Positions 14,327 to 21,387 of a stretch of 23,164 nt of DNA are shown piece by piece. Position 1 is the stretch's first letter; every line of letters starts with the position of its first letter. The stretch covers positions 1 through 23,164 of the forward strand of contig JBOGVU010000039.1 of assembly GCA_050692915.1 (NCBI GenBank), read 5' to 3'. The notes below the pieces were generated by a model. The model had not been told where the DNA came from, ran no database searches, and saw nothing but the letters and a program-made list of their open reading frames with translations. The position numbers and the translations under genes were made by a program. The DNA is from CALAEC01 sp050692915 (lineage in GTDB: Bacteria > Actinomycetota > UBA4738 > CALAEC01).

Positions 14327-15273
14327 GAGGCCCGGCGCGAGGGCCACGCCAGGAACGAGAGGTAGGCCACCCACACCAGGCCGCCCACCGCCAGCTGGAC
14401 CGGCGCCGGGACCGCGCTTCCGCTCAGGTACCCCTCGATGAATCCGGCCAGGATGAACGCGGGGATGACCCCGGCCACCACGAGCACGGCGCCCCGGGCC
14501 TCCTCGGCGAGCGCGGTGGCCCGGCGCCGGTCGCCGGGAGCCACCAGCGCCCAACCGATCCGGAGCCCCGCGCCGCAGGCGATGAAGATCGCCGTGAGCT
14601 CCAGGAGCCCGTGGGGGAGCACGACCGACCAGAAGAAGCCGGCCTCTCCCACCGCGTGATACGCGCCGGCGATGACGCCGACGTAGACCGCGTTGAACAG
14701 CAGCACGAACATCGTGCCGAGCCCCAGAGTGATGCCCAGGGCGAAGCCGAGGAAGGCGACCTGGATGTTGTTGATGAGGATCGCGGTCGACAGCGCGCCC
14801 GCGCCGATACTGAAATCGGCCCGTTCGCCCGCCACCTCGCGGATGGCCTCCTCGGCCCCGGGCGGGAGGAGGCCGGCCCGGGCCTCGGGGCTCGTGGCCA
14901 CCCAGAGGAGCGAGAGGACCAGCGTCGCGGTGAACAGCCCCGTGGAGAGCCAGATGAACGGAGCCGTGCGTCGCACCGCCTGCCGATAGCGGGTGGTCAT
15001 GGCCGTGACGACCTCGGCCACGCTCCTGGATCGGGTCCCGTAGATGGCGCTCTGGGCCCGGCCCACCACCGAGGTGAGGTAGCGAACGAGCTGCGGATCG
15101 GCGTACCGGCCCTGGGCCTCGGCGAGATGGCCCGAGACCCTGAGGTACAGGCGAACGGCCGTGTCCACCTCCTCACCGCTCCGGCGGGCCAGCGCCCCGT
15201 GGCCTCCGCCGGTCAGCACGGTCAGCCGGTCCCAGTCCGGGCGATACTGGGCGATGAAGGTGTCGACGTCCAT
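14323..15273 (-). CDS. SpoIIM-family membrane protein (stage II sporulation protein M-like)
   Basis: The 316-residue protein has a cytoplasmic helical N-terminus of about 105 residues and five or six transmembrane helices. It carries the SpoIIM-family signature around NNIQVAFLGFALG, LLFNAVYVGVI and LPHGLLELTAIFIACGAG. In Bacillus SpoIIM drives peptidoglycan remodelling with SpoIID and SpoIIP, but non-sporulating actinobacteria carry this relative (Rv3694c in M. tuberculosis) in the MoxR cluster, so sporulation should not be inferred. It is inverted relative to all its neighbours, as in mycobacteria. It has no Shine-Dalgarno sequence; a TAGACT lies 9 nt before the ATG. Confidence 0.92.
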   Translation of the reverse strand: MDVDTFIAQYRPDWDRLTVLTGGGHGALARRSGEEVDTAVRLYLRVSGHLAEAQGRYADPQLVRYLTSVVGRAQSAIYGTRSRSVAEVVTAMTTRYRQAVRRTAPFIWLSTGLFTATLVLSLLWVATSPEARAGLLPPGAEEAIREVAGERADFSIGAGALSTAILINNIQVAFLGFALGITLGLGTMFVLLFNAVYVGVIAGAYHAVGEAGFFWSVVLPHGLLELTAIFIACGAGLRIGWALVAPGDRRRATALAEEARGAVLVVAGVIPAFILAGFIEGYLSGSAVPAPVQLAVGGLVWVAYLSFLAWPSRRAS

Positions 15274-15282
15274 CGGGTGCTG

Positions 15283-15288
15283 AGTCTA
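15283..15288 (-). promoter_or_regulatory. Possible -10 element for the SpoIIM-family gene
   Basis: On the minus strand TAGACT lies 9 nt before the ATG at 15273. It overlaps the first base of the divergent RDD gene start codon, since only 14 bp separate the two genes. Expression of the two could interfere. Confidence 0.3.
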
Positions 15289-16016
15289 TGGCGAGCCACG
15301 GTTCGTTCGTCACCCCGGAGGCGGTGGTCCTGGAGCGTGACCTCGCCGGACTGGGGACGAGGTTCATCGGGGCGCTCGTGGACGGCCTGGTGACGACGGG
15401 CGTGCTCCTCCTGGCGCTCGCGGCCACGTCGGCCGCTTCCCAGGAGGTGACCGTGATCGCCCTGTCCGTGACCTCCTTCGGCCTCCTGTTCGTGTATCCG
15501 ACCGTGATGGAGGCGGCCACCCGGGGCCGGACCCTCGGCAAGATGGCCGCCAGGACGCGAGTGATCCAGGCGGACGGACGGCCGGTCACGTTCCTCCCGG
15601 TTCTGGTGCGGAACCTGCTTCGCCTGGTCGACCTGCTCCCGGGCATGTACGGGGTCGGAGCCATCGCCATCCTGGTCACCAAGCGCGGGCAACGCCTGGG
15701 GGACCTGGCGGCGGGAACCATCGTCGTGTATGAAGCGCCGGCCCGACCGCCGGACCGGCTGGCGCTGTCCCCGACCGAGGACGTGGAGCGGGCCCGGCGG
15801 GGCATGGACGTCGGGGGCCTGACCTCCGCCGAGTACGGGCTGGTGCGTTCGTTCCTCCTTCGGCGGGACGGGCTGGACCCCGCGGCCCGGGCCAGCCTGG
15901 CCGCCGATCTCCACCGCCGGCTGCGCGACCGGATCGGGACCGCCGACCCCGACGCGCCGTCCGAGGCGTTCCTCGAGGCCGTGGCCACGGCGTACCGGGA
16001 CCGGTTCGAGGGATGA
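15288..16016 (+). CDS. RDD-family membrane protein
   Basis: The 242-residue protein has the RDD pattern: LGTRFIGALVDGLVTTG in the first helix (with R and D of the family name), a second transmembrane helix near residues 58-72, then TLGKMAARTRVI, VLVRNLLRLVDLLP and KRGQRLGDLAAGTIVV. RDD proteins are small membrane proteins of uncertain function, some linked to ion transport. The 80-residue C-terminal tail (from about 160) is cytoplasmic, helical and hydrophilic. Its position divergent from the SpoIIM-family gene matches Rv3695. The stop overlaps the next start in an ATGA, joining the MoxR-type locus to the redox/heme locus. No Shine-Dalgarno sequence is visible. Confidence 0.92.
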   Translation: MASHGSFVTPEAVVLERDLAGLGTRFIGALVDGLVTTGVLLLALAATSAASQEVTVIALSVTSFGLLFVYPTVMEAATRGRTLGKMAARTRVIQADGRPVTFLPVLVRNLLRLVDLLPGMYGVGAIAILVTKRGQRLGDLAAGTIVVYEAPARPPDRLALSPTEDVERARRGMDVGGLTSAEYGLVRSFLLRRDGLDPAARASLAADLHRRLRDRIGTADPDAPSEAFLEAVATAYRDRFEG

Positions 16017-16252
16017 CCAGGGTCACGATGTACTCGCGGACGACCTGCGGGCTGTGCGACCGGGCCCGGGAGATCATCCTGGCGGTCCGGGCCGAGGCCC
16101 CATTCGACTACGAGGAGGTGTTCGTCGACGGCCGGGACGACCTCGAGCTGGCCTACGGGCTCCGGGTCCCGGTCGTCCTGATCGACGGCCAGGAGGCCTT
16201 CGAGGTCGACGTGGACCCGGCCTTCCTCGAAGCGGCGGTCCGGCGAGCTTGA
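16013..16252 (+). CDS. Glutaredoxin-like protein (CxxC thioredoxin fold)
   Basis: This 79-residue protein has a minimal thioredoxin fold with the active-site motif TTCGLC (C12 and C15), then a helix, and the cis-proline loop LRVPVVLIDG. It corresponds to the DUF836 glutaredoxin-like group and resembles Rv0508, which precedes hemA in M. tuberculosis. Such proteins are presumed thiol-disulfide oxidoreductases; the partner is not known. Its ATG overlaps the RDD stop (ATGA), so it is translationally coupled to that gene, while rex downstream has its own promoter. The location next to redox-sensing Rex and redox-sensitive heme synthesis is suggestive. Confidence 0.9.
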   Translation: MTRVTMYSRTTCGLCDRAREIILAVRAEAPFDYEEVFVDGRDDLELAYGLRVPVVLIDGQEAFEVDVDPAFLEAAVRRA

Positions 16253-16256
16253 GCGA

Positions 16257-16286
16257 TTGAGAAACCGCGCGCCCCGGCGGTACAAT
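16257..16286 (+). promoter_or_regulatory. Sigma-70-type promoter of the rex-hem operon
   Basis: TTGAGA (16257-16262) and TACAAT (16281-16286) are separated by 18 nt, the best promoter match in the window. Transcription would start near 16293, leaving a leader of about 33 nt with GGAGG at 16314-16318 before the ATG at 16326. A single half-site-like TTCACGA (16300-16306) lies just after the start; the full Rex operator palindrome is not seen. Confidence 0.7.
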
Positions 16287-16325
16287 CTCGATTCTCATGT
16301 TCACGAAGTCGTCGGAGGCGGCGGC

Positions 16326-17021
16326 ATGGTGAGGGCCAGGCCGATCCCCGAGGCCACGGTGGGCCGCCTGCCCGTCTACCTCCGGGCCCTGGTGGAGATG
16401 GCAGAGGATGGCCGGACCACCACCTCCTCCGAGGGGCTGGCCGAGGCCGCCGGGGTCAACTCGGCCAAGGTGCGCAAGGACCTGTCCTACCTGGGGTCCT
16501 ACGGCACCAGGGGCGTTGGCTACGACGTGGCCTACCTGATCCACCAGGTCCGAAGGGAGCTGGGGCTGACCCAGGACTGGCCGGTGCTGATCGCCGGCGT
16601 GGGGAACCTCGGGCACGCCCTGGCGAACTACCGTGGCTTCACCGAGCGGGGGTTCCGGGTGGTGGCCCTGGTCGATGCCGATCCCGACCGCGTCGGCGAG
16701 GTCGTCGCCGGCGTCGCCGTCCGCCACGTGGATGAGATGGCTCGCGTGGTCCGCAGGCACGACGTGGCCATCGGGATGATCTGCACCCCGGCGGGGGCCG
16801 CCCAGGAGGTCGCCGACCGCATGGTGGCCGCCGGGGTCCGATCGATCCTGAACTTCGCACCAGCGGTGATCGCGGTCCCCCCCGAGGTCTCGCTCCGGAA
16901 GGTCGACCTGGCCATCGAGCTCCAGATCCTCGGCTTCTACGAGCAGCGGAAGGCCGTCCTGGCCGATGTGAAGCGGGGCCGGGCCCGGCAGCTCGCCGAG
17001 GTCGCGGAGCCGGCCCGGTAG
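16326..17021 (+). CDS. rex: Redox-sensing transcriptional repressor Rex
   Basis: The 231-residue protein has the Rex winged-helix domain (VGRLPVYLRAL, then EAAGVNSAKVRKDLSYLGS and GTRGVGYDV) and a Rossmann NAD(H)-binding domain with G91-V-G-N-L-G96, the acidic strand end VALVDAD, and a C-terminal swapped helix ending about residue 225. Rex represses respiratory and heme genes when NAD+ is high and releases DNA when NADH rises. In Streptomyces coelicolor it lies in a rex-hemACD operon and controls itself; the arrangement here is the same. The ATG at 16326 follows GGAGG by 7 nt; the upstream open frame includes the promoter and is not coding. hemA follows after 10 nt. Confidence 0.96.
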   Translation: MVRARPIPEATVGRLPVYLRALVEMAEDGRTTTSSEGLAEAAGVNSAKVRKDLSYLGSYGTRGVGYDVAYLIHQVRRELGLTQDWPVLIAGVGNLGHALANYRGFTERGFRVVALVDADPDRVGEVVAGVAVRHVDEMARVVRRHDVAIGMICTPAGAAQEVADRMVAAGVRSILNFAPAVIAVPPEVSLRKVDLAIELQILGFYEQRKAVLADVKRGRARQLAEVAEPAR

Positions 17022-17031
17022 GAGGGATGGG

Positions 17032-18303
17032 GTGCCAGTCCTCGCGCTCGGCGTTTCCTACCGACGAGCCCCCGTCGAGCTCCTGGAGCGGCTGGCGATC
17101 CCCGAGGAGGCCGAGCCGAAGGCCTACCGGCGCCTGGAGGGCCTCGAGGCGGTGCGGGAGTCCGTGGTGCTCTCGACGTGCAACCGGGTCGAGGTGTACG
17201 CCGAGGTCCCTCTCTACCACCAGGGGTTCCAGGACCTGAAGCGGTTCCTCTCCGAGGCCACCGAGGTCCCGGCGGATGAGTTCGGCGAGCCGCTGTACTC
17301 CCACTACGAGGACGACGCCGCCGAGCACCTGTTCTCGGTGGCCGCTGGGCTCGACTCGATGGTCGTGGGTGAGCCCCAGATCCTGGCCCAGGTCCGGGCC
17401 GCCTACCGCCGGGCCGAGGCGGAGGGCGCCACCGGCCCGCACCTGTCCCGCCTGTTCCAGCGGGCCGTCCGAGCCGGGCGGCGGGCCCGAGAGGAGACCG
17501 GCGTCGGAGCCAGCCCCAGCGCGTTCGTCGACGCCGGCGCCGTCCTGGCGGAGCGGCACCTCGGGAGCCTCCACGGCCGGGACGCGGTCGTGGTGGGCGC
17601 GGGCGAGATGGGCACCCTGGCGGCCCGGGCCCTGGCGGAGCGAGGGGTGGATCGGATCACGGTGCTGAGCCGGCGGCCCCCGCGGGCGGAGCGGCTGGCC
17701 CGGAAGATCGGGGCCGCCCACGGCGGGATCGACGGGCTACCCGACGCGCTGGTCCACGCCGACCTGGTGGTGTCGACCACCCAGTCCACCAAGCCGGTAA
17801 TCTCGGCCGAGATGGTCCGAGCGGCGGCCGGGGGAGGGGATCGCCCCCGGTTCCTCCTCGATCTGGCGGTGCCCCGGGACGTGGAGCCGGGGGCCGCCGA
17901 CGTGTCCGGGGTCCGGGTGGCGGACATCGACGACCTCGGCCGAGCCCTGCGAGGGACCCGGAGCGATCCGCACGGCGAGGTGGCCGCGGCCAAGGCCGTG
18001 GTGCACGAGGAGGCCCGCCGGTACGTGGTGGACCGACGCACGGCACGGCTCGCGCCCCTCATCGAGGCCCTCCACGCTCGGGGCGAGGCCGTCCGGGCGG
18101 CGGAGCTGCGGCGGCTGGCCGGGCGGCTTGACGAGCTCCCCGACCGCGAGCGGGAGGCCGTCGAGGCAGCCACCCGCCGGATCGTCCGCCGGCTGCTGCA
18201 CGATCCCGTTGTCCGGCTGAAGGACCTGGCCGGGCGGGGGGCCGATGACGCCTCGGCCCGGGTCCTGGCGGAGCTCTTCGGGCTCGAGCCACCCGGGGAC
18301 TGA
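17032..18303 (+). CDS. hemA: Glutamyl-tRNA reductase
   Basis: HemA reduces glutamyl-tRNA(Glu) with NADPH to glutamate-1-semialdehyde, the first committed step of the C5 tetrapyrrole pathway. The 423-residue protein shows the catalytic domain with nucleophile C50 in STCNRVEVY, the HLFSVAAGLDSMVVGEPQIL segment (positions about 99-118), an NADPH-binding Rossmann domain with VVGAGEMG, and a C-terminal dimerisation domain of long helices. The GTG at 17032 is chosen because GGAGG at 17021-17025 precedes it at good spacing and PVLALGVSYRRAPVELLERL is the usual N-terminus. It follows rex by 10 nt. HemA is commonly the controlled step of the pathway, so its place right after rex suggests NADH/NAD+ control of heme supply. 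Confidence 0.97.
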   Translation: MPVLALGVSYRRAPVELLERLAIPEEAEPKAYRRLEGLEAVRESVVLSTCNRVEVYAEVPLYHQGFQDLKRFLSEATEVPADEFGEPLYSHYEDDAAEHLFSVAAGLDSMVVGEPQILAQVRAAYRRAEAEGATGPHLSRLFQRAVRAGRRAREETGVGASPSAFVDAGAVLAERHLGSLHGRDAVVVGAGEMGTLAARALAERGVDRITVLSRRPPRAERLARKIGAAHGGIDGLPDALVHADLVVSTTQSTKPVISAEMVRAAAGGGDRPRFLLDLAVPRDVEPGAADVSGVRVADIDDLGRALRGTRSDPHGEVAAAKAVVHEEARRYVVDRRTARLAPLIEALHARGEAVRAAELRRLAGRLDELPDREREAVEAATRRIVRRLLHDPVVRLKDLAGRGADDASARVLAELFGLEPPGD

Positions 18304-18307
18304 CCGG

Positions 18308-19198
18308 ATGCGGCTCCGGATCGGGACGCGCGGGTCGCGCCTCGCCCTAGCCCAGGCGGAGGAGGTGGCGGGACTCTTCAGGGAGCGGGGCCACGAGACG
18401 GAGACCGTGCCGATGACCACGGCGGGGGATCGGGGGGCCTCGCCCGCGGCCTCGCCGACGGGCACGAAGGGCCTGTTCGTGGCGGAGATCACCGACGCCC
18501 TCTCCCGGGGCGAGGTGGACCTGGCGGTCCACTCGGCGAAGGACCTGCCGTCCGAGGACCCTCCCGGGGTCGGGGTGGCGGCCGTCCCGCAGCGGGGCCT
18601 CCCCTACGACGTGCTGGTGTCGCGTGAGGAGGAGCTCCCGGACCAGCCGGTCGTGGGGACGTCGAGCCTGCGTCGCCGGGCCCAGCTGCTCAGGATGCAC
18701 CCGACCGCGGCGGTCCGTGACCTCCGCGGGAACGTGGACACCAGGCTGCGGAAGATGGACGAGGGCGCGCTCGACGCGCTGGTGCTGGCCGCGGCTGGGC
18801 TGGCCCGCCTGGGGCTGGGCCCCCGCCACCTCCGGCCGCTCCCGGTCGACGAGATGGTGCCGGCGCCGGGGCAGGGGGCCCTGGCGGTCCAGGCCCTGGC
18901 GGACCAGGAGGCGGCCGGCGCCGCCCGGGACATCGATCATCCGCCCTCCAGGGCGGCGTTCGAGACGGAGCGCCGGGTGGTGGCCCTCCTCGGCGGGGGG
19001 TGCCGGCTCCCGCTTGGCGCGTACGCGGAGACCCGCGACGGTGCGATCCGCCTGCTGGCCGTGGTGGTCCGCCCTGACGGCTCAGACCTCCTGTGGTCGC
19101 AGGTCGAGGGGGAGGAGCCCGGCCAGGTGGCCGGCGAGGCGGCCGAGACCCTCCTGGCGGCCGGGGCCGGCTCGATCCTCGCGGACCTCCGGGCGTGA
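18308..19198 (+). CDS. hemC: Porphobilinogen deaminase (hydroxymethylbilane synthase)
   Basis: HemC links four porphobilinogen molecules into hydroxymethylbilane using a covalently bound dipyrromethane cofactor. The 296-residue protein has the N-terminal RIGTRGSRLALAQAE, the conserved VHSAKDLPS, the GTSSLRRRAQL and LRGNVDTRLRK motifs, and the cofactor-bearing cysteine C232 in GGGCRLPLGAY. The length is normal. The ATG at 18308 lies 4 nt after the hemA stop; the frame is open further upstream but runs through hemA. There is no strong Shine-Dalgarno sequence, consistent with coupling to hemA. The stop overlaps the hemD start in a GTGA. Confidence 0.97.
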   Translation: MRLRIGTRGSRLALAQAEEVAGLFRERGHETETVPMTTAGDRGASPAASPTGTKGLFVAEITDALSRGEVDLAVHSAKDLPSEDPPGVGVAAVPQRGLPYDVLVSREEELPDQPVVGTSSLRRRAQLLRMHPTAAVRDLRGNVDTRLRKMDEGALDALVLAAAGLARLGLGPRHLRPLPVDEMVPAPGQGALAVQALADQEAAGAARDIDHPPSRAAFETERRVVALLGGGCRLPLGAYAETRDGAIRLLAVVVRPDGSDLLWSQVEGEEPGQVAGEAAETLLAAGAGSILADLRA

Positions 19199-19944
19199 GC
19201 GGCCCTCTGGCCGGCCGGGTCGTGCTGGTGACCCGTCCCGGCCCGCAGGGAGCTTCGCTGGCCCGCCGTCTCCGCGGGCTCGGGGCCGAGGCCATCGAGG
19301 CGCCCACGATCGCTGTGGAGGGGCCGGAGCAGGGCGGCGAGCTGGACGACGCGATCCGCGACGCCGTCGGGGGCCGGTTCGCGTGGACCGTGTTCACCAG
19401 CGCGGCCGGGGTCCGGGTCTGGTTCGAGCGAGCCGAAGCCCTAGGGGTCGGCCCCCCCGCCTCGGCGGTGGCCGCGGTGGGGGAGGCCACGGCCGACTCC
19501 CTCCGGGCCGCGGGGGTCCGCCCCTCGCTGGTGCCGGCCGAGTTCACCACCGAGGCGCTTGCCGCGACCTTCCCCGAGGGGACCGGCCGGGTCCTGCTGG
19601 CCCGGGCCGACCTGGCCACCGGCGCCCTGGAGGATGCCCTCGGGGCCAAAGGATGGGACCCGGTCCGGGTCGACGCGTACCGGGTTCTGCTGGCCGAGGC
19701 GCTGCCGGCGCCGGCCGCCGAGGCGCTCCGGGAAGGCAGGGTGGACGCTGCAACGTTCACCTCTCCCTCGACGGTGGAGGGGTTCGTGCGGCTCGCCGAC
19801 GGGCCACGACCGCTCGCGGTGTGCATCGGGCCGGTGACCGCCGGTGCTGCCCGGCGGGCCGGTCTCGAGGTGGCCGCCGAGGCCGCCCCCCACACAGAGG
19901 AGGGCCTCGTGGACGCGCTGGTCCGGGCGCTGGGCCATGGTTGA
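19195..19944 (+). CDS. hemD: Uroporphyrinogen-III synthase
   Basis: HemD closes hydroxymethylbilane with inversion of ring D to give uroporphyrinogen III. The 249-residue protein shows the poorly conserved but typical pattern: VLVTRPGPQGASLARRLRGL, APTIAVE, WTVFTSAAGVRVWFE, VAAVGEATADSLRAAG, LLARAD, VDAATFTSPSTVEGF and a C-terminal ACIGPVTA-like CIGPVTAGAAR. It stands alone, unlike the cobA-hemD fusions of many actinobacteria. The GTG overlaps the hemC stop (GTGA). The last bases contain a TTGACA that may be the -35 of the next gene's promoter. Confidence 0.93.
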   Translation: MSGPLAGRVVLVTRPGPQGASLARRLRGLGAEAIEAPTIAVEGPEQGGELDDAIRDAVGGRFAWTVFTSAAGVRVWFERAEALGVGPPASAVAAVGEATADSLRAAGVRPSLVPAEFTTEALAATFPEGTGRVLLARADLATGALEDALGAKGWDPVRVDAYRVLLAEALPAPAAEALREGRVDAATFTSPSTVEGFVRLADGPRPLAVCIGPVTAGAARRAGLEVAAEAAPHTEEGLVDALVRALGHG

Positions 19945-19968
19945 CACGGCCGGGGTCCTCGGTAAGTC
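19941..19968 (+). promoter_or_regulatory. Candidate promoter of the lipoprotein gene
   Basis: A perfect TTGACA (19941-19946) overlapping the hemD stop is followed after 16 nt by TAAGTC (19963-19968). The -35 is excellent and the -10 is weak. An AAAGGAG (19982-19988) then precedes the ATG at 19996 by 7 nt. Confidence 0.4.
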
Positions 19969-19995
19969 TGCCCGCCGAGGGAAAGGAGCCCGGCT

Positions 19996-20391
19996 ATGGG
20001 AGGGCGCGCCCTGCGGGTCCTGGTGGTGATCGCCGGGATCGTCTCGACCGCGTGCTTCGGAGACGGCCTCGGTGACCTCAACCCGGTGGAGCGGGACGCG
20101 GGGGAAGCGGGGATTCGCATCGAGGTGGTCGGGTGCGAGCTCGACGAGGCGATCGGCAACGTGACGTCCACCGTCGAGGTGACCAGCGAGAGGGAGTACT
20201 CGACGGTCCTGGTCGACTTCGAGCTCGTCGACGCCCAGGGGACCGTGGTGGCCTCGTCCTCGACCTCGGCCAGCAACGTTCGCCCCGGCGAGACGTACCG
20301 GCTGGAGATGCCCCTCTCGCCCACCGGCGAGCTCGGCGAGGGCTTCACCTGTGAGGCGGACCTCAACCTGGCCACGGAGCCCTTCGGCTAG
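19996..20391 (+). CDS. Small putative lipoprotein with FxLYD-like domain
   Basis: The 131-residue protein starts with a short signal peptide (GRALRVLVVIAGI) ending in a lipobox-like VSTAC, with C20 the expected lipid-modified residue. The mature part resembles the FxLYD beta-sandwich domain: a VTSTVEVTSEREYSTVLVD-like strand pair, FELVDAQGTVVASSS, then the typical VRPGETYRLEM. Two further cysteines, C47 and C119, flank the domain and could form a disulfide. FxLYD proteins are surface proteins of unknown function. AAAGGAG precedes the ATG. It separates hemD from hemB but has no known role in heme synthesis. The lipobox is imperfect (Ser at -3), so simple secretion or a membrane anchor is possible. 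Confidence 0.8.
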   Translation: MGGRALRVLVVIAGIVSTACFGDGLGDLNPVERDAGEAGIRIEVVGCELDEAIGNVTSTVEVTSEREYSTVLVDFELVDAQGTVVASSSTSASNVRPGETYRLEMPLSPTGELGEGFTCEADLNLATEPFG

Positions 20392-20395
20392 GGGG

Positions 20396-20401
20396 TAGCA
20401 T
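20396..20401 (+). promoter_or_regulatory. -10 element of a possible leaderless hemB promoter
   Basis: TAGCAT lies 7 nt before the ATG at 20409. The GAGGGG between them abuts the ATG directly, too close to serve as a Shine-Dalgarno sequence. No -35 was recognised. Confidence 0.4.
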
Positions 20402-20408
20402 CGAGGGG

Positions 20409-21386
20409 ATGGCGTTCCCCACGCATCGGCCTCGCCGTCTGCGGCGGACCGCGGCCCTCCGGGACCTGGTCCGGGAGATCGACCTGGCCCCCCGGCACCT
20501 GGTAGCCCCCCTGTTCGTGAAGGAGGGGATCGCCGAGCCGGCGCCGATCGGCTCGATGCCCGGCCAGTCCCAGCACACGCTGGAGTCGCTCCGGAAGAAG
20601 GCCCGGGAGATCTTCGAGCGGGGGGTGCGGGCGTTCGTGCTGTTCGGGGTGCCGGCCCGCAAGGACGCCGAGGGCAGCGAGGCGTGGAACGAGGACGGCA
20701 TCGCACAGCGGGGGATCAGGGCGCTCCGCGAGGAGCTTGGCGATGAGGCCGTGGTGATCGCCGACCTGTGCCTGGACGAGTACACGGACCACGGCCACTG
20801 CGGCGTGCTCGACGATGCCGGGGAGGTGGACAACGACCGCACCCTGGAGCGATACGTGCGCATCGCCGGGTCCCAGGCCCGGGCCGGGGTGGATCTGGTG
20901 GCGCCGTCGGGGATGATGGATGGCCAGGTGGCGGCGATCCGCGGGGCCCTCGACGAGGGGGGGTTCGCGGAAGTCGGCATCCTGGCGTACGCGGCGAAGT
21001 TCGCATCCGCGTTCTACGGCCCGTTCCGCGAGGCCGCAGAGTGCGCCCCCCGGTTCGGGGACCGGGCCGGCTACCAGATGGACCCGGGGAACGGCGACGA
21101 GGCCCTCCGGGAGATCCGCGCCGACCTCGAGGAGGGAGCGGACGTCGTCATGGTGAAGCCGGCCCTTCCGTACCTCGACGTGATCCGCCGAGCCAAGGAC
21201 GAGACGGGTGCCCCGGTGGCCGCGTACAACGTGTCCGGCGAATACGCCATGGTCAAAGCCGCCGCCGAGCGGGGCTGGATCGACGAGCCCCGCATCGTCC
21301 TCGAGATCCTCACCGCGATCCGCCGGGCCGGCGCCGACCTCATCTTCACGTACCACGCCGGGGAGGCGGCAGACTGGCTCCGCTGA
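20409..21386 (+). CDS. hemB: Delta-aminolevulinic acid dehydratase (porphobilinogen synthase)
   Basis: HemB condenses two 5-aminolevulinate molecules to porphobilinogen. The 325-residue protein has both active-site lysines, K197 in YAAKFASAFYGPF and the Schiff-base lysine K250 in VMVKPALPYLD. The N-terminal LAPRHLVAPLFVKEG and the NVSGEYAMVKAAAERGW segment are typical. The metal-binding loop reads C121-L-D123-E-Y-T-D-H-G-H-C131: the middle of the three cysteines found in classical zinc enzymes is Asp. I believe this Cys-Asp-Cys pattern is common in actinobacteria but cannot check. The gene follows the lipoprotein by 17 nt and ends 1 nt before the stop of the convergent DUF1003 gene. Confidence 0.97.
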   Translation: MAFPTHRPRRLRRTAALRDLVREIDLAPRHLVAPLFVKEGIAEPAPIGSMPGQSQHTLESLRKKAREIFERGVRAFVLFGVPARKDAEGSEAWNEDGIAQRGIRALREELGDEAVVIADLCLDEYTDHGHCGVLDDAGEVDNDRTLERYVRIAGSQARAGVDLVAPSGMMDGQVAAIRGALDEGGFAEVGILAYAAKFASAFYGPFREAAECAPRFGDRAGYQMDPGNGDEALREIRADLEEGADVVMVKPALPYLDVIRRAKDETGAPVAAYNVSGEYAMVKAAAERGWIDEPRIVLEILTAIRRAGADLIFTYHAGEAADWLR

Positions 21387-21387
21387 C

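Noticed and set aside
14323..15273. Evidence of sporulation from the SpoIIM-family gene
   Set aside because: The family is widespread in non-sporulating actinobacteria and no other sporulation gene occurs in the window.
16292..16308. Rex operator overlapping the rex promoter
   Set aside because: Only one half-site-like TTCACGA is present; the bases at the expected second half-site do not match TTGTGAA.
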